64,000 nucleotides of DNA from positions 620,001 through 684,000 of the forward strand of contig NZ_PVTV01000011.1 of NCBI RefSeq assembly GCF_003003055.1, in the 5' to 3' direction. Positions 1-8,834 of this stretch are shown piece by piece. The notes under the pieces are model-generated. The model saw only the letters and a program-made list of their open reading frames with translations, had not been told where the DNA came from and ran no database searches. Source of the stretch: Jezberella montanilacus (GTDB lineage: Bacteria; Pseudomonadota; Gammaproteobacteria; Burkholderiales; Burkholderiaceae_B). Every line of letters begins with the position of its first letter. Within the stretch, counting starts at the first letter, position 1. A program made the position numbers and the translations under genes.

Positions 1-572
1 CCTTATAGGGAACATGTTGAGTCTGTATGCCACCGAGCAGGCTGAAATTAACCCCAGTCATGTGTGCGCTAGAGCCTGTGCCGCTCGAAGCGTAATTCAG
101 CTTGCCCGGGTTGGTTTTGCCGTAGGCGATCAGCTCCTGCACACTGTTGACTGGCAAGGATTTGTTGATGAATAAGAATAGTGGCAAGGCTGCAAGCTTG
201 GTGACAGGGACGAGATCTTCGGGCGCAAAAGGCATCTTGTACAAATGCGGGTTAACCGAATAGGCCGCTAGAACACTCACAAAGGTGTAACCGTCTGGAT
301 CTGAGCGTGCGGCAAGCGTTGCCCCTACGTTGCCATTGGCGCCAGGCCGGTTCTCAACGATGATGCTTTGTTTGAGTCTTTGCGAAAGCTTATCCATGAC
401 GACGCGAGCCGCCACATCGGTTGAACCGCCGGGTGTGTAAGGAACGATCACTTTGATCGGTTTGGATGGCCAATCAGCGATGGTTTCTGCTGTGGCCAGC
501 GTGTTTGTCGCCATCGCGATGGCGCACAGCACGACTTTCAAGTCCGTTAAAAATATCTTAATTTTTATCATT
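1..572 (-). CDS. TctC/Bug-family periplasmic solute-binding protein (partial, C-terminus beyond left edge)
   Basis: Reading the minus strand from the ATG at 572 gives about 190 codons without a stop, running off the left edge. The product starts with a signal peptide (MIKIKIFLTD, then a hydrophobic stretch ending near ANTLATAE) followed by hallmarks of the Bug (Bordetella uptake gene) family: WPSKPIKVIVPYTPGGSTD near residues 40-58, ENRPGANGNVGA, and SSGTGSSAHMTG. Such proteins bind organic acids or other small solutes in the periplasm; many are orphans not linked to a TctAB permease, and no permease is visible here. The ribosome site AGGAGTGA lies 6 bases before the ATG, which supports this start. 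The substrate cannot be told from sequence alone. Family assignment is firm. Confidence 0.9.
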
Positions 573-719
573 TTGTCTCACTCCTGAGTAGTTATCACCT
601 TGACAATCAGCACTCTGAGCTTCAGGTGCCACCGAAGTAGCAATCGCGAATATTGTCTGAGAGCTTTATACCACCAAGGCAAAATCACTCATCTGGCGCT
701 TGGTCAGCCCTAAAATATA

Positions 720-750
720 TTGACACAGTCTGTAAAAAAGCTTTTAAGAT
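720..750 (+). promoter_or_regulatory. Possible sigma70-type promoter for the 805 gene
   Basis: A perfect TTGACA lies at 720-725 and a TAAGAT hexamer at 745-750, with a long spacer of 19 bases. The start codon at 805 is about 50 bases downstream. It lies in the 232-base gap between the divergent genes at 572 and 805; nothing else in that gap is recognisable. The long spacer makes this only a fair candidate. Confidence 0.35.
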
Positions 751-804
751 GCGACTATCAAGAAAAGCCAGCACCGTTAGCCGCCGCGACAACTCGGTCC
801 TTGT

Positions 805-1809
805 ATGGATATTTTTAAAATGAGCAGACGCGTATTTTTGCAAAATCTAACTGTGATTGCAGCTTCGGCTTCAATACAGGTAGGATCTGCGCTCGCAGCT
901 AATCCAGACAAGATCAGGAAAATCGGTTTTTTAGTACCAGGCGAAGGCTACGAAAGTGCTTGGGATCAACTCATTTTCAGTTTGCATAGCCTCGGTTGGT
1001 CACAAGGCAGGAACCTACAGATCCTGACGCGCAAAACTTACAGTCGCACCGAAGACACTGCGGGACTCTTTAAAGAGCTCATTGCGGCAGGCATCGAGCT
1101 GGTTGTCACGACTGGAGCCTCCGCTGCCAGAGAGGCGTTGAAGGTTCAAACAAGTATTCCTATTATTTCAGCTGGAATGGTCGATCCTTTGGCTGCTGGT
1201 CTTGTCACGAGCCTAGCGCAACCTAACGTCAATCTTACGGGCGTTTCAATTCTGTTTGACGACATTGCGCTCAAGTTACTGGAATTGGTAAAAGTGCTAG
1301 ACCCCACCGTAACGAAAATCGCAACCTTAAGTAACCCAACGAGTACGACAGCTTCTAGAGTGCCCGCGAAATTAACCACAGCTGCCGCTGAAATGGGCAT
1401 CAGCAATCAGGTATTCCAGGCCCGTGATTTACCGGCGATTTCCGCCGTTTTCGATCAAATGATCGCGAATGAACAGAAGTGTCTGCTTGTGCTTCAGTCT
1501 CCCTACTTTGTATCTGTTTGCAAGGAGATTGCCCAGATCGCCATTGAACACAAGATTATGTGCGTTGGACAAGTTGAGACTTGCGTACAAGGTGGTTTCA
1601 TTGCCAGCTATGGGGTCAACTACACAAAGATATTTGCTCAATCAGCAAACTACGTCGATAAAATCCTCAAGGGCAAAGCCGTCAATCAGCTACCAATAGA
1701 ACAAGCGGGTGAAATGGCAATCGCGTTGAATCGAAGTACATTCAAGGCACTCGATCTGGACATACCCCCGAATCTTGAAGCGATTGCAGGCAAGGTGATC
1801 GAAGGTTGA
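805..1809 (+). CDS. ABC_sub_bind-family (TrpX-like, PF04392) substrate-binding protein with twin-arginine signal
   Basis: This 334-residue protein has the layout of the PF04392 ABC substrate-binding family: a Rossmann-like start KIRKIGFLVPGEGY after the signal, LVVTTGASAAREAL, the core PIISAGMVDPLAAGLV, then NLTGVS, and near the end ILKGKAVNQLPIEQ followed by ALNRSTFKALDLDIP. The N-terminus carries SRRVFLQ near residue 7, a twin-arginine (Tat) export motif followed by a hydrophobic segment ending ALA at about residue 31, so it is probably exported folded. Start could be 805 or the ATG at 820; neither has a clear ribosome site. No ABC permease or ATPase gene lies nearby, so it is an orphan binding protein. 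A second member of the family lies at 4141, beyond a cyclase gene, which hints at a sensory role (inference). Confidence 0.85.
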   Translation: MDIFKMSRRVFLQNLTVIAASASIQVGSALAANPDKIRKIGFLVPGEGYESAWDQLIFSLHSLGWSQGRNLQILTRKTYSRTEDTAGLFKELIAAGIELVVTTGASAAREALKVQTSIPIISAGMVDPLAAGLVTSLAQPNVNLTGVSILFDDIALKLLELVKVLDPTVTKIATLSNPTSTTASRVPAKLTTAAAEMGISNQVFQARDLPAISAVFDQMIANEQKCLLVLQSPYFVSVCKEIAQIAIEHKIMCVGQVETCVQGGFIASYGVNYTKIFAQSANYVDKILKGKAVNQLPIEQAGEMAIALNRSTFKALDLDIPPNLEAIAGKVIEG

Positions 1810-2106
1810 TGGCATTCAAATCAGATAATTTGTGGGCTGCAATCACATATTTTTTTAGGCTGAAGACGCTGTTACCGTTTTACTGTCGCGTTGGTCAATT
1901 GTTCTCGCGTTCTAATCAGAACGCCTCAAGTATTTTTTCCTGCATCGTGAACCTTGCGGTTAGCCGGCCCCACTGGCGTATTTTATCTGGCGAGATAGGT
2001 AACGCCGGTTTGTGTACAGGCTAACAGGCTAACAGGCTTAGGTTCTGACTTGACCTTGGCTGACCCTAGGCAGGCGTATTTTTCAGCGAAATACTAAAAA
2101 GAAGAT
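1810..2106. other. Gene-free stretch of about 300 bases
   Basis: I see no convincing gene here. A 72-codon plus-strand frame that overlaps the end of the previous gene has no recognisable ribosome site and an unstructured product. The only feature is a short 8-base tandem repeat at 2016-2039. Confidence 0.5.
2016..2039. repeat. 8-bp tandem repeat, three copies
   Basis: The unit ACAGGCTA occurs twice and is followed by a third copy, ACAGGCTT. It lies in a gene-free region. It is short and could be replication slippage; no function is implied. Confidence 0.6.
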
Positions 2107-2295
2107 TTAGCGCTGTCGTTTCGGTGAGCGTCCACCGATTGGAGTGGGTAATGTCAAGACTGCCGCAACGCACAGCACTACGCCAAAGGCCAACAGCCCC
2201 AAGCAAAGCCACTCGTCATTCACTGCAAGCAGCACCGCGACTGGTAATAAAAGCACGAAGCCAGCGCTTATCAATACTTTTTTGTTCAGAATCAT
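2107..2295 (-). CDS. Small two-helix membrane protein, unknown function
   Basis: A 62-residue frame starts MILNKKVLISAGF at 2295 and contains two hydrophobic segments (about residues 6-24 and 28-48) separated by a short acidic turn (NDEW), ending in a basic tail SPKRQR. The ATG at 2295 is preceded by GGAG with six bases between, a good ribosome site, which favours this start over an in-frame ATG six codons upstream. I do not recognise a family. It lies on the opposite strand just before the adenylate cyclase gene at 2377, and the two genes are divergent. A plus-strand frame covers the same bases but encodes a Ser/Thr-rich product without sense. It is most probably a real small membrane protein. 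Confidence 0.55.
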   Translation of the reverse strand: MILNKKVLISAGFVLLLPVAVLLAVNDEWLCLGLLAFGVVLCVAAVLTLPTPIGGRSPKRQR

Positions 2296-2376
2296 CGTAG
2301 ACTCCAAGACCAAGACCCACTGCGTCGGACTAAGATAACATAATTTAGAGATAAACCCCTGACGTGTTGGCGCCGG

Positions 2377-4137
2377 ATGAAAATTAACCAGTTCAAGTTC
2401 TTAACCACACCTCCCTGGCGCCTTTTCCCCAAATACGCGACGCTCATTACCTTGCTGGTAACGGCTCTGCTTGCAATGAGCAGCGCAATCAGTATTTATT
2501 TTTCTTACAACGAAACATACAACCATCTGGCAAGCTTGCAAGTTGAAAAGTCCAAGGATGCCGCACACCGCATTGAGCAATTTGCGCTCGAGATCGAACA
2601 CCAGATTGTCTGGACAACGCTACCCATATCAAGCCGTGATGGCGATCAGATTGATCAAATGAGGATTGAATTTCTCAAATTGTTAAGAATGGTCCCTGCG
2701 ATAAGTGAAGTTGCCTGGATTGATTCCACCGGGCGCGAGCAAGTGAAAATATCCCGTGTTGCCATGGATCGCTTGCGCAGTAAAACTGATTTGTCGCAAA
2801 GTGAAAGTTTCCGCTCAGCGAAACTGGGCAAACCCTACTATGGACCAGTCTATTTTCTAAAAGATACTGAGCCCTATATGACAATCGCCAAGCCTGCTCG
2901 CGGTGGAGTCATCGTCACAGAGGTCAATCTCAAGTTTGTCTGGGATGTGGTGTCCCAGATCAGGATGGGCTTGGCCGGGCTGGCTTATGTTATTGATCCG
3001 ACTGGCACTCTGGTTGCTCATCCAGACATCAGCCTGGTGCTGAAGCATTCAAACTTGACTGAATTACCACAAGTTAAAGCGATGAGTTCAGCTCAGAACG
3101 TCATTGTTGGACATAATCTGCAAAATATTAGGGTGTTATCTGCACATGCGCCGATCGATCTGCTGAAGTGGACCGTCTTTGTCGAAATCCCTGAGCGCGA
3201 GGTACGACAGGCGGTGAATGCACCCGTTATGCGGTCCGTGCTGGTACTACTGGTAGGTTTATCGATCTCAATCCTTGCCAGTTTCTTTCTGGCACGGACA
3301 CTGACTCGCCCCCTTGGAATTTTGCAAGAAGGTGCCGCTCGCATCGGCGCGGGCGACCTTGATCGCCATATTGAGATTAAAACAGGCGATGAACTCGAAG
3401 TCCTTGCAAATCAGTTCAATAAAATGAGCGAGGATCTCAAGGCATCGTATTCGGATCTGGAAAACAAAGTTGACGAACGAACTCACGAACTTAAGCTGGC
3501 GCAAGATCGAAGCAAACACCTTCTGAATAACATGTTGCCAAGCGACATCGCTGATGAATTGACAGCCACTGGCACAGCGAAACCTGCACGGCACGAGTCG
3601 GTCAGCATCCTGTTTACAGACTTGAGCGGATTTACCCAAACAGCGGCGACCATGCCCGCAGACCGTATGGTCTTTGAATTAAATGAAATGTTCTGCGCCT
3701 TTGATGATATCTGCGACGAGCTGGGTGTTGAAAAAATCAAAACTATAGGCGATGCCTATATGGCTGCTGCGGGTTTACCCAAGCCCTGCGCAGATCACGC
3801 GCACAGATGTGTGATCGCTGGGATGCGGATGATTGAGTTCATTGAGCAACGCAATCACAAATCGCCATTCAAGTGGTCGCTGCGTGTAGGGATTCACTCA
3901 GGACCTGTCGTGACGGGAGTTGTAGGTAAGCGAAAATACGCCTTCGACATATGGGGCGACACCGTTAATCTCGCCTCACGCATGGAAAGCTCAGGTCAGG
4001 CAGGGCGAGTGAATGTATCTGCCTATACCTACGATCTAATACAACAAGAATTCGAGTGCGAATACCGTGGCAAGGTTTCGGCCAAAGGCAAAGGCGACGT
4101 CGACATGTATTTTGTCATGAGTAAGCGTCAAGTCTGA
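2377..4137 (+). CDS. Membrane-bound class III adenylate cyclase with Cache and HAMP domains
   Basis: 586 residues. A transmembrane helix at about 20-43 is followed by an extracytoplasmic Cache-type sensor domain (about 45-280), a second helix (about 286-306), a HAMP domain starting at TRPLGIL, a short coiled coil (YSDLENKVDERTHEL) and a class III cyclase domain from about residue 405 to the end. Catalytic signatures are present: metal-binding Asp in FTDLSGFT, the second Asp in KTIGDAYMA, and FDIWGDTVNLASRME with the transition-state Asn and Arg. The Lys in KTIGD and Asp in FDIWG are the adenine-specifying pair, so the product should be cAMP rather than cGMP. It senses a periplasmic ligand by its Cache domain; orphan binding-protein genes lie on both sides (805 and 4141). 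It is complete, with no missing key residue. Confidence 0.92.
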   Translation: MKINQFKFLTTPPWRLFPKYATLITLLVTALLAMSSAISIYFSYNETYNHLASLQVEKSKDAAHRIEQFALEIEHQIVWTTLPISSRDGDQIDQMRIEFLKLLRMVPAISEVAWIDSTGREQVKISRVAMDRLRSKTDLSQSESFRSAKLGKPYYGPVYFLKDTEPYMTIAKPARGGVIVTEVNLKFVWDVVSQIRMGLAGLAYVIDPTGTLVAHPDISLVLKHSNLTELPQVKAMSSAQNVIVGHNLQNIRVLSAHAPIDLLKWTVFVEIPEREVRQAVNAPVMRSVLVLLVGLSISILASFFLARTLTRPLGILQEGAARIGAGDLDRHIEIKTGDELEVLANQFNKMSEDLKASYSDLENKVDERTHELKLAQDRSKHLLNNMLPSDIADELTATGTAKPARHESVSILFTDLSGFTQTAATMPADRMVFELNEMFCAFDDICDELGVEKIKTIGDAYMAAAGLPKPCADHAHRCVIAGMRMIEFIEQRNHKSPFKWSLRVGIHSGPVVTGVVGKRKYAFDIWGDTVNLASRMESSGQAGRVNVSAYTYDLIQQEFECEYRGKVSAKGKGDVDMYFVMSKRQV

Positions 4138-4140
4138 TGC

Positions 4141-5124
4141 CTAGTGCTCGACCAACTCATCTGCAGCAATCCGAATCGAATCCGGGATTTGTATGCCAAG
4201 CAATCCAGCATTTTTTAGATTCACTGTCAATTTGATTTCAGAGGGTTGCTCAATGGGCAAATCAGCGGGCTTTGCGCCTTTGAGAATCCGATCAACATAA
4301 ACTCCAGCTCGAGCGTATTCGTGGGTCGGGTCCATTCCATAACTGAAGAGGCAACCATCGAGAGTCTCCTCGCTCATGCAGGACGTTGGCAATTTGTATT
4401 GTGTAGCTAATTCACGGATCAAGTCTTTGTTCGTCAGATTTGTGTTCACGGGAGCCTCAATCAACCCATCTAGTTGCTGATCGTGCGCCAACAGAAAACT
4501 CTTCTTGAAATCATCACGCTGCCTTACCTCGAGGAGCAGGACCTCGAGTCGCAGCGACTGACTCGCTAATTGCACTGCCTCCACGGAATTTTTACCGCTG
4601 GGTACCCTCGTATCGACTAACAGTCCGATGCGTTTCATTTTGGGCAGGATTTCGTGGAATATCTGTACGCGCTTGCTATCTATTTCGGTTTGAAAATCCG
4701 AGACACCCGTCACATTTCCTTCAGGCTTGGCAAGACTGCTAGCCATGCCGGCAGCAACTGGGTCGAACAGCGCAACCACAATCGGGATCGAATTGGTTAC
4801 ACTTTTAACAGCCTTTGCGGGCAGTCCATTTGCAGCAAAAATGACGTCTGGTTTTAACTGCACAATCTCGGCGGCCAACTGGGGCAACCGATCAGCGTCC
4901 CCTTCGGCACTGCGTTTGATAAAGGTAATATCTCGCCCCTCCACGTAACCAAGCTTCTTTAGACTTTGATAGAAACTGTCAAGCCTCGGCTGAATGCGAG
5001 CATCGCCAGCGAGTTCGAGGATGGCTACTTTCTTTAGCCTATCAGTGGTCTGTCCATGAACGCTCAGAGGTAGGGCCACCACAAACATTAATACTGCAAT
5101 GAGCCGTGTTAATTGAAGTTTCAT
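4141..5124 (-). CDS. ABC_sub_bind-family (PF04392) substrate-binding protein
   Basis: About 327 residues from the ATG at 5124 (an upstream ATG at 5139 is in frame but has no ribosome site; GAG precedes the chosen one weakly). A Sec-type signal peptide (MKLQLTRLIAVLMFVVALPL, cut after VHGQ) leads into the family pattern: KKVAILELAGDAR, KPDVIFAANGLPAKAVK, IPIVVALFDPVAAGMASSLAKP, NVTGVSDF, SCMSEETLDG and ILKGAKPADLPIEQPSE near the end. It is a paralogue of the 805 protein with a different export route. It is convergent with the cyclase gene and ends three bases after the cyclase stop. No permease or ATPase is linked. The ligand is unknown; a role as ligand-presenting partner for the cyclase sensor is inference. 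Confidence 0.85.
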   Translation of the reverse strand: MKLQLTRLIAVLMFVVALPLSVHGQTTDRLKKVAILELAGDARIQPRLDSFYQSLKKLGYVEGRDITFIKRSAEGDADRLPQLAAEIVQLKPDVIFAANGLPAKAVKSVTNSIPIVVALFDPVAAGMASSLAKPEGNVTGVSDFQTEIDSKRVQIFHEILPKMKRIGLLVDTRVPSGKNSVEAVQLASQSLRLEVLLLEVRQRDDFKKSFLLAHDQQLDGLIEAPVNTNLTNKDLIRELATQYKLPTSCMSEETLDGCLFSYGMDPTHEYARAGVYVDRILKGAKPADLPIEQPSEIKLTVNLKNAGLLGIQIPDSIRIAADELVEH

Positions 5125-5177
5125 TTTCGTCTCAAGCATTCGTTAACAAGTGAATGGACTGAAAAATAAGAAAGCAA

Positions 5178-5201
5178 AAAACCCTGACGAATCAGGGTTT
5201 T
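5178..5201 (-). terminator. Rho-independent terminator of tRNA-Ser
   Basis: Perfect stem ACCCTGA / TCAGGGT with a 4-base loop, extended by A-T pairs. Read on the minus strand it ends in a run of T, 10 bases beyond the tRNA 3' end, so it should stop transcription coming through lysC and tRNA-Ser. Confidence 0.8.
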
Positions 5202-5211
5202 AGGCGAGGTT

Positions 5212-5305
5212 TGGCGGAGGCGCAGGGATTCGAACCCTGGATGCAAGTTTTTGCTCACATACTCCCTTAGCAGGGGAGCCCCTTCAGCCTCTCGGGCACG
5301 CCTCC
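5212..5305 (-). tRNA. serX: tRNA-Ser (GCU)
   Basis: On the minus strand the acceptor arm GGAGGCG pairs with CGCCTCC; the anticodon arm CTCCC / GGGAG encloses CTGCTAA, giving anticodon GCU. A long variable arm is present, as expected for serine, the T arm holds GGTTCGAATCC, and CCA is encoded at 5212-5214. Total length is 94 bases. The gene symbol is generic. It follows lysC on the same strand. Confidence 0.95.
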
Positions 5306-5375
5306 AAACCAAGACAAGATTTTAGCACGGCTGGCTCTTATTAGCGGTCTTGTTGGATGAGCGACGCAAGGCGGC

Positions 5376-6638
5376 TCAGACCTTGACAGCTGCGATCTCT
5401 AATCCAAACGCCTTGTGCAAAGCCCTCACTGCGAGCTCCATATATTTGTCGCTAATGACAACTGACGTCTTGATTTCACTCGTCGTGATCATCTGAATAT
5501 TGATGCCCTCTTCAGCCAAAGTCTTAAACATTAAACTAGCAACCCCAGCATGCGAGCGCATGCCGATACCCACAATCGACACTTTCGCAACCTTGTCATC
5601 AGACAAAACATCACGCGGATTCACGCTGGCGGAGATCTTATCGTTGATCACGGCCAAGGTGCGAGCAAATTCGTTGCGGTGCACCGTGAAAGAGAAATCC
5701 GTGGTGCCATCAACTGACTGATTTTGCAGAATCATATCCACATCAATATTGGCTTCAGCAACCTGACCAAGAATCGAGTAGGCGATACCAGGCTTATCTG
5801 GGACACCCAATAGCGTAATTTTGGCTTCGTCGCGGCTGAAGGCGATGCCAGAGACAACGGCTGCTTCCATTTTTTCGTCTTCCTCAAAAGTAATCAGGGT
5901 GCCGGATTTCATTTCTTCGGCAAGCGGCATATCAGGGTCAGTTAGTGAGGATAAAACGCGTGTTGGAACGCGATACTTACCCGCAAACTCAACTGAACGA
6001 ATTTGCAGAACTTTGGATCCCATCGACGCCATCTCAAGCATCTCTTCAAAAGAGATAACACTTAAGCGGCGCGCGTCGGGCTCAACGCGTGGATCTGTCG
6101 TGTAGACACCATCCACGTCGGTATAAATGAGACATTCGTCAGCTTTCAGCGCTGCAGCGATAGCCACGGCAGACGTATCAGAACCGCCACGACCTAAAGT
6201 CGTGATGTGGCCCTCATCATCAACCCCTTGAAAACCAGTGACAACGACCACCATGCCCGCGTCCAGATCGGCGCGGATCCGCTGATCGTCGATTGAGGTG
6301 ATGCGAGCTTTCGTAAAAGCCGAATCGGTGCGTACAGGCACTTGCCAACCCGCATAGCTGCGTGCCTTTAAGCCTTGAGCTTGCAAGGCGATGGCCAGTA
6401 AACCACTTGAGGCCTGCTCGCCCGTTGCTGCGATCATATCTAGCTCGCGGCCATCGGCATCAGGCGAGAGATCTTTAGCCAAGCCCAGCAAGCGATTAGT
6501 TTCACCCGACATTGCAGAAGGAACAACCACCACCCGGTGGCCAGCGGCGTGCCATTTGGCCACACGCTTGGCGACGTTTCGGATGCGTTCGACAGACCCC
6601 ATCGAGGTACCGCCATATTTATGAACAATCAGTGACAT
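5376..6638 (-). CDS. lysC: Aspartate kinase
   Basis: 420 residues, the usual length of a monofunctional two-ACT-domain aspartokinase. It phosphorylates L-aspartate, the first step towards lysine, threonine, methionine and diaminopimelate. The kinase core starts with KYGGTS (residues 7-12), has TGEQASSGLLA and GRGGSDTSAVA for nucleotide and aspartate binding, and ITTLGRGGSD. Two ACT regulatory domains follow from about residue 265; VSIVGIGMRSHAGVA lies in the second and usually mediates feedback control by lysine and/or threonine. dapA, the lysine branch enzyme, is elsewhere in this window (33312). It is the last protein gene of the cysS-to-lysC minus-strand run. There is a 141-base gap to tilS that may carry its own promoter (a TTGACT lies there), but no clear pair of hexamers is visible. 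No strong ribosome site precedes the ATG. Confidence 0.96.
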   Translation of the reverse strand: MSLIVHKYGGTSMGSVERIRNVAKRVAKWHAAGHRVVVVPSAMSGETNRLLGLAKDLSPDADGRELDMIAATGEQASSGLLAIALQAQGLKARSYAGWQVPVRTDSAFTKARITSIDDQRIRADLDAGMVVVVTGFQGVDDEGHITTLGRGGSDTSAVAIAAALKADECLIYTDVDGVYTTDPRVEPDARRLSVISFEEMLEMASMGSKVLQIRSVEFAGKYRVPTRVLSSLTDPDMPLAEEMKSGTLITFEEDEKMEAAVVSGIAFSRDEAKITLLGVPDKPGIAYSILGQVAEANIDVDMILQNQSVDGTTDFSFTVHRNEFARTLAVINDKISASVNPRDVLSDDKVAKVSIVGIGMRSHAGVASLMFKTLAEEGINIQMITTSEIKTSVVISDKYMELAVRALHKAFGLEIAAVKV

Positions 6639-6779
6639 GATCTAAGACTTGAAACAAGACATGGGCAGATCGCCCAGACTTTTGGTTAGCGCGAAAATAA
6701 TAGCAAAGTCAAGGATTTTACCTTAGACCGTTCAAACCTGAGGCGGACACGCGGACGGGTCGTTACCAGAGTGCTGTGA

Positions 6780-7817
6780 TCAGCTGCTGACCAAAATCAC
6801 CCTACCGCGAACGCAACTCACCTTAATCGGGCCGTGTTGCCATTGCAAGCTGCGGTCATGCCCGAGCGCGTGCAACTGCCTTAATTGTTTAATGAGCTCG
6901 CCCAGCCTGCGTTCGCTGGGCATTTGAACGGCCTGCTTCTGCAACCAGAATCGCATCACCAGCTTTTGGCGCGTGGGGCTTAAATCTCGCCAGCTGCTCA
7001 AACTAAAACTTTTATCAGCTGAGTCGATATCCAGTTTAGACAGGTCATCTTCGGCGACCTCGTTAAGAATCTGCGTGGCCTCTGCGGCTTGGCGCGCATG
7101 GCGTGTCACTGCATCCACCCAGCTCGGCCAGCGTGACAATAACGCTGGGATCACTTTCTCACGCAGCGCGCCACGCGCATATCGCTCATCGCGATTACTT
7201 GGATCTTGAACGGCTTGCCAGCCAACTTCAGCTGCTAAGGCTTGAGCCAACCGCAAAACAACGGCTCGATCAATATCCAGCCAGGGGCGCAACAACCGCA
7301 AACCGTTGCGGATATGATCCGGTTTCATTGCGGCTAAACCTTGCACCCCGGTGCCTCTGAGCAAACGTAACAAAACAGTCTCTGCCTGATCTTGCTGATG
7401 GTGGCCGAGCAAGATAGCGTCGACGCCGTGTTCTTTCGCCATTTCAGCAAAGGCTGTGTAGCGAGCATCACGCGCAGCACCTTCAATACCAAGACCTAGA
7501 TTTTGATCGACTTGTACATGCTGAATGACTAAAAAAACGCCAAGGTCGTCAGCGATCTTTTTGACTGCTTGCACCCAGTTATCAGCTTCTGCGTAAAGCC
7601 CGTGATGAATATGAAAAATTTTGACAGTCACATCACATGTGTTAGCCACAGCAGTTGCCACGGCGGCCAACGCCAGAGAATCCGCACCACCGCTTAACGC
7701 GACGGCGACAGAGCTAGCTGGCGGTAGAACAGAGAACGCTTGCCGCACGGCGACTGCCAGTTCATCTGCCTGGGCGGTTGCAATCGCGCGATGAACGAAT
7801 TCAGGACTCGCGGACAA
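6780..7817 (-). CDS. tilS: tRNA(Ile)-lysidine synthase
   Basis: 345 residues. It converts C34 of the CAU-anticodon tRNA-Ile to lysidine, which changes its identity from methionine to isoleucine. The N-type ATP pyrophosphatase P-loop ALSGGADSLAL is at about residues 40-50. Further family signatures are HIHHGL, EGAARDARY and LGHHQQDQAETVLLRLLRGTG, followed by LRPWLDIDR. The protein is shorter than E. coli TilS (about 430) because the C-terminal domain is reduced, which is common in this group. It starts 20 bases after accA ends and is probably cotranscribed with it, an order typical of Burkholderiales. Confidence 0.94.
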   Translation of the reverse strand: MSASPEFVHRAIATAQADELAVAVRQAFSVLPPASSVAVALSGGADSLALAAVATAVANTCDVTVKIFHIHHGLYAEADNWVQAVKKIADDLGVFLVIQHVQVDQNLGLGIEGAARDARYTAFAEMAKEHGVDAILLGHHQQDQAETVLLRLLRGTGVQGLAAMKPDHIRNGLRLLRPWLDIDRAVVLRLAQALAAEVGWQAVQDPSNRDERYARGALREKVIPALLSRWPSWVDAVTRHARQAAEATQILNEVAEDDLSKLDIDSADKSFSLSSWRDLSPTRQKLVMRFWLQKQAVQMPSERRLGELIKQLRQLHALGHDRSLQWQHGPIKVSCVRGRVILVSS

Positions 7818-7837
7818 GCCCGCCCCCTATGACAAAA

Positions 7838-8818
7838 TTATTTTTTTACTTTGGCTGTTTTGATTTCATCGAAACGACCGAAAGACAACAAACGTTCAAT
7901 CCGATGATCGACTAGTTGCTGAGCGGTCATCCCAGACAATTGTCTGAGTGAATCACCCAAGGATCGACGAAGCAAGCGAGCCATCACACGGGGGTCACGA
8001 TGGGCACCCCCAATTGGCTCGTTAATCACTCTGTCGATCAAACCGAGTTCTTTCAACTGAGGGGCGGTGATATTTAACGCAGCGGCTGCCTCAGCTACTT
8101 TTTCCGGACTACGCCACAGAATCGACGCACACCCCTCGGGTGATATCACCGAATAAATCGAATACTGCAACATCATCACTGCATTACCGACAGCGATCGC
8201 TAACGCACCGCCTGAACCACCCTCGCCAATAATGGTTGAGATGATGGGTACCTTGAGTTCGGCCATGGCGTAAATGTTGTGCCCGATGGCCTCTGACTGG
8301 CCACGCTCTTCGGCACCCACGCCGGGATAAGCGCCGGGCGTATCGACAAAAGTGAACACAGGGAGGTTGAATTTCTCGGCGACACGCATCAGACGTAGCG
8401 CTTTACGATAACCCTCGGGGCGTGGCATCCCAAAATTACGCGCAGCACGTTCTTTTGTATCCCGCCCTTTTTGATGACCAATGACCATGCAAGGTGTGCC
8501 AGTGAAGCGCGCCAAACCGCCGACGATTGACTGGTCGTCGGCAAACATCCTGTCACCATGCAATTCGTGAAAATCGGTAAAAATCTCCCGAACATAATCC
8601 ATGGTGTAAGGGCGCTGAGGATGCCTGGCCACCAGTGTCGTTTGCCAGGGCGTCAACTTGTCATATATGTCACGCGCCAACTGCTGACTTTTTTGGCTCA
8701 GCCGGCTGATTTCATCGGAGATATCAACGGCAGAGTCAGCTTGAACGTACCTCAGTTGCTCGATCTTGCTTTCGAGCTCACTGATAGGGTGTTCAAATTC
8801 TAGAAAAGTCGTCGCCAT
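7838..8818 (-). CDS. accA: Acetyl-CoA carboxylase carboxyltransferase subunit alpha
   Basis: 326 residues, the standard length. With AccD it transfers the carboxyl group from biotin-BCCP to acetyl-CoA, giving malonyl-CoA for fatty acid synthesis. Recognisable stretches are [15 protein letters not shown] at the start, [66 protein letters not shown], the oxyanion-forming [15 protein letters not shown] and [13 protein letters not shown]. It sits between the glycosylase gene (17 bases upstream) and tilS, probably in one operon. Confidence 0.97.
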   Translation of the reverse strand: MATTFLEFEHPISELESKIEQLRYVQADSAVDISDEISRLSQKSQQLARDIYDKLTPWQTTLVARHPQRPYTMDYVREIFTDFHELHGDRMFADDQSIVGGLARFTGTPCMVIGHQKGRDTKERAARNFGMPRPEGYRKALRLMRVAEKFNLPVFTFVDTPGAYPGVGAEERGQSEAIGHNIYAMAELKVPIISTIIGEGGSGGALAIAVGNAVMMLQYSIYSVISPEGCASILWRSPEKVAEAAAALNITAPQLKELGLIDRVINEPIGGAHRDPRVMARLLRRSLGDSLRQLSGMTAQQLVDHRIERLLSFGRFDEIKTAKVKK

Positions 8819-8834
8819 AAATTAAATATTGCCC

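Noticed and set aside
1806-2024. 72-codon plus-strand frame after the first ABC_sub_bind gene
   Set aside because: Overlaps the stop of that gene, has no ribosome site and its product has no recognisable pattern.
2144-2338. Plus-strand frame opposite the small membrane protein
   Set aside because: Ser/Thr/Lys-rich nonsense-like product; the minus-strand frame has two helices and a ribosome site.
5121-5312. Minus-strand frame across tRNA-Ser
   Set aside because: Most of its length is the tRNA gene itself.
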